Source of the DNA: Thiotrichales bacterium
GTDB taxonomy: Bacteria; Pseudomonadota; Gammaproteobacteria; Francisellales; CACEW01
DNA: 34,379 nt
Direction: 5' to 3'
Assembly: GCA_947478175.1 (NCBI GenBank)
Contig: CANJUQ010000019.1
Coordinates: 1 to 34,379 of the forward strand
Each line of letters starts with the position of its first letter. Positions within the stretch are counted from its first letter, which is position 1. The notes under the pieces were generated by a model. It made no database searches. It saw only the letters and a list, made by a program, of their open reading frames with translations, and was not told the origin of the DNA. Below, piece after piece: positions 32,459-34,379 of the stretch. The position numbers were made by a program, and so were the translations under genes.

Positions 32459-32472
32459 GGCCGGCGATTGTA
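32459..32472 (-). promoter_or_regulatory. Putative -10 and discriminator of dnaB-alr
   Basis: On the minus strand TACAAT (32472-32467) is followed by CGCCGGCC. No good -35. The discriminator is nearly the same as that of the rlmD-relA promoter (CGCCGGC). Confidence 0.4.
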
Positions 32473-32486
32473 GCTATATTTTTTCC

Positions 32487-33812
32487 CTAACGCTGCGCCC
32501 GAGTCTCACGAATAAACAACGCAACAATAAAAGCTAAAACAAACGCGATAGGTAAAATTTTAATCGCGGCTTCATATGCCATAGGAGAATTACCGCCACC
32601 CATTTTATCCAAAATATATCCAAATAAAGGCTCTGAAATCGCACCGCCTAACAGCATTTGAATAGAAATAATCGAGGTCGCTGTGGAAATCACCGGATGA
32701 GGATTGCTCTCAGCAACGATGGGATAAGCCAAGACCTGCGCGCTCGCTGTCATGCCTAACAAGAAAAATACAAGGCACCAAACTAAAAGCGATACATGCT
32801 GAAGATTTAAACAAATCTCAATAATCACTATGGACAATAAAATACCAGCCAGCATGGGTAACTTACGGCGCTTTAATCCATCAGAAATCATGCCCATCAA
32901 AGGCGAGCCAACCATCGTTCCAAAATACAACATGCCACTGACTAGACCCGCTTCTGTGTTAGATAATCTTTCAACGCTCATCAGATAAGGCACCCCCCAC
33001 AAAGCGCCCAATAAAAATATTGGCAAATTATTTAAACTGCCTGCTAAGCCGGCTAACCAGTTTTGAGGATTTTTAAACGCGATTTTTAAATTGCCACATA
33101 GGCTTTTTTTTATTTCTTCTGACTCTTTTTTTACTATTTTTTTTTCTACCAATTTTTTCTGAGTTCTCGAATCAAGATTTCCAGAGTGTTCATGCTCTTC
33201 ATGATTAAACGGATCAAAGCTGGGTTTGATTTTTTGAGGGACATCGCGCACAAAAGCGGCTATCAAAATGGCAATCACCACGCCCACCAAAGCAACAATC
33301 AACAAGGCTTCACGCCAGTCTAATAAATTAATTAACGCAATAAATGGCGATTGGACCATGAATCCGCCCAGCATCCCCATGGTGACAATAAAGCCCACCA
33401 CACGAGCCATGTGAGATAAAGAAAACCAATTGACGGCAATACGAATACAACCGACAAAAATACAGCCGCCTGCCATGCCCATAAATAACCTGGCGACAAT
33501 CAAAACCCAGAGTTCGCTCGAGACTGCAATAGCCACAACCGTCATCACAGATAAAACCAAAGCACAGAGAATCACGACACGAGGAGACGTTCGATCACAC
33601 AAGATTCCCATCGGAATCAAAGAAATTACATTGGCCCAAAAGTACAAAGATGAAATCCAACCTAAGCCTTCAGGTGAAAGCTGGTAAGTTTCCATCAGCT
33701 GACCGCCTAGCGCGTTGAACATATTGTTCAGCCCGAAACCATAGAAAAAAAACAAACTGGTAAAAAACAGAACAACTAACGACTTAACGGTCTCTTTACT
33801 TAAGTTAATCAT
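32487..33812 (-). CDS. Major facilitator superfamily transporter
   Basis: Inner-membrane transporter of 441 residues with about twelve hydrophobic segments in two halves. MFS motif A is seen as GILCDRTSPRVVIL (about 70-83) in the first half and GMISDGLKRRKLP in the second. The halves are joined by a long charged cytoplasmic loop (HEEHEHSGNLDSRTQKK ... KKESEEIKK). MFS proteins of this kind are numerous in Legionella/Coxiella relatives and often import nutrients from the host, but the substrate cannot be inferred. Last gene before the accessory right edge; its promoter has the TATACT plus GC-rich discriminator design. Confidence 0.88.
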   Translation of the reverse strand: MINLSKETVKSLVVLFFTSLFFFYGFGLNNMFNALGGQLMETYQLSPEGLGWISSLYFWANVISLIPMGILCDRTSPRVVILCALVLSVMTVVAIAVSSELWVLIVARLFMGMAGGCIFVGCIRIAVNWFSLSHMARVVGFIVTMGMLGGFMVQSPFIALINLLDWREALLIVALVGVVIAILIAAFVRDVPQKIKPSFDPFNHEEHEHSGNLDSRTQKKLVEKKIVKKESEEIKKSLCGNLKIAFKNPQNWLAGLAGSLNNLPIFLLGALWGVPYLMSVERLSNTEAGLVSGMLYFGTMVGSPLMGMISDGLKRRKLPMLAGILLSIVIIEICLNLQHVSLLVWCLVFFLLGMTASAQVLAYPIVAESNPHPVISTATSIISIQMLLGGAISEPLFGYILDKMGGGNSPMAYEAAIKILPIAFVLAFIVALFIRETRAQR

Positions 33813-33851
33813 TGGGCATTTCTCTTTTATATTCTTGATGGGCTCAGAATT

Positions 33852-33867
33852 GGGGAGCGCGAGTATA
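33852..33867 (-). promoter_or_regulatory. Putative -10 and discriminator of the MFS gene
   Basis: On the minus strand TATACT (33867-33862) is followed by CGCGCTCCCC, very like lepA (TATACT-CGCGCCCC). No clear -35. Confidence 0.45.
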
Positions 33868-34005
33868 AAAACAAAGTACGCCGAGGGCTATGTGAAAATA
33901 ATTTTAAAAAAATAAATTTTTTTTAAAATTTCTCTCTGGATGTTTTTGTTTAGATTTGCAAAAATAACTCTTGTTTAAATTTAATATAAAAACGGGAGTT
34001 TTTAC

Positions 34006-34379
34006 GTGGCACTGAGCAAATTTTTAGATCCCAAAAACGATTTTGCGTTTAAGCAAATTTTTGGACAAGAAAAAAACAAAGACATCTTGATTCACTTTAT
34101 TAACGACATGATTGAATTTCCCACAAAACAAAAAATAGAACATGTCGCTTTTTTAAAGCCCATCCAAGATCCTAATATTGCCTGTAAAAAACAAAGCATC
34201 TTGGATGTTTTGTGCACGGATGAGAAAGGCCGGCAATACATTGTCGAAATGCAGGTTTGTCAAACCACTGGCTTCGAAAAACGAGCGCAATACTACGCGG
34301 CTAAAGCTTATTCAGGTCAATTAAATATTGGCGAGTCCTATGAAAAATTAAAAGCCGTTATTTTTTTAGCGATTACAGA
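34006..34379 (+). CDS. Rpn/PD-(D/E)XK nuclease family transposase, 3' cut by window edge
   Basis: The first 124 codons of a Rpn-type recombination-promoting nuclease, a group annotated as PD-(D/E)XK nuclease family transposases and abundant in host-associated bacteria. The start ALSKFLDPKNDFAFKQIFGQ is the family's N-terminal signature. The nuclease core shows ILDVLCTDEKGRQYIVEMQ, with the Asp and the ExQ catalytic elements in place. The GTG start at 34006 is supported by GGGAG 7 nt upstream. The frame is open to the window edge, so completeness cannot be judged. Members promote RecA-independent recombination in E. coli; the role here is unknown. Confidence 0.85.
   Translation, partial: MALSKFLDPKNDFAFKQIFGQEKNKDILIHFINDMIEFPTKQKIEHVAFLKPIQDPNIACKKQSILDVLCTDEKGRQYIVEMQVCQTTGFEKRAQYYAAKAYSGQLNIGESYEKLKAVIFLAIT

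Overview
The window looks like a chromosomal segment of a low-GC gammaproteobacterium, probably related to Legionella/Coxiella-type, host-associated lineages. This is inferred from the gene set and not proven. The supporting signs are a pcm-like gene beside tolC, an mrp-dcd pair, dnaB-alr, rlmD-relA and lepA-lepB-rnc operons of gammaproteobacterial type, an LbtU-like porin, an Rpn-type nuclease/transposase, and a pair of alpha-solenoid proteins resembling effectors. No rRNA, tRNA or CRISPR array is visible.

Layout: (1) 1-3.3 kb is accessory DNA: a DDE transposase cut by the left window edge, two near-identical direct repeats at its right flank, and two small proteins that share a Gly-rich C-terminal tail, the second with ARM/HEAT-like repeats. 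(2) 3.4-6.6 kb (+) holds a pcm-like methyltransferase, tolC, xseB and ispA. (3) 6.6-9.4 kb (-) holds a CBS-domain protein, rho and a LUD-domain protein. (4) 9.5-13.1 kb (+) holds bamD, a DMT permease, mrp and dcd; tsaC is on the minus strand after dcd. (5) 13.7-17.1 kb holds an LbtU-like porin, a thymidine/AMP phosphorylase-type enzyme and a small exported protein. (6) 17.1-21.4 kb holds mazEF, then lepA-lepB-rnc on the minus strand with REP-like palindromes around and inside the operon. (7) 21.5-24.9 kb (-) holds hipBA, a small antitoxin-tail ORF coupled to hipA, and a GadC-like amino-acid permease. (8) 25.0-28.5 kb (-) is rlmD-relA. (9) 28.6-29.8 kb is a lone AAA+ ATPase behind a palindrome-rich promoter. 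(10) 29.8-33.8 kb (-) holds alr, dnaB and an MFS transporter. (11) The right end carries the start of an Rpn-family nuclease/transposase.

Most of the window is housekeeping: envelope assembly (BamD, LepB, TolC), transcription and translation (Rho, LepA, Rnc, RlmD, TsaC), nucleotide metabolism (Dcd, phosphorylase), isoprenoids (IspA), cell wall (Alr) and replication (DnaB). Two type II toxin-antitoxin modules (MazEF, HipBA) lie on the same segment as the ppGpp synthetase RelA.

The most unusual signals are regulatory or accessory. They are a 33-bp tandem duplication of palindromes ahead of hipB; a 62-codon ORF one base after hipA with a VapB-like tail; three ATGTTGCA boxes overlapping the ATPase promoter; divergent bamD/CBS promoters that appear to share one -35 box; a recurrent GC-rich discriminator after many -10 boxes; and the paired solenoid proteins with a common tail.
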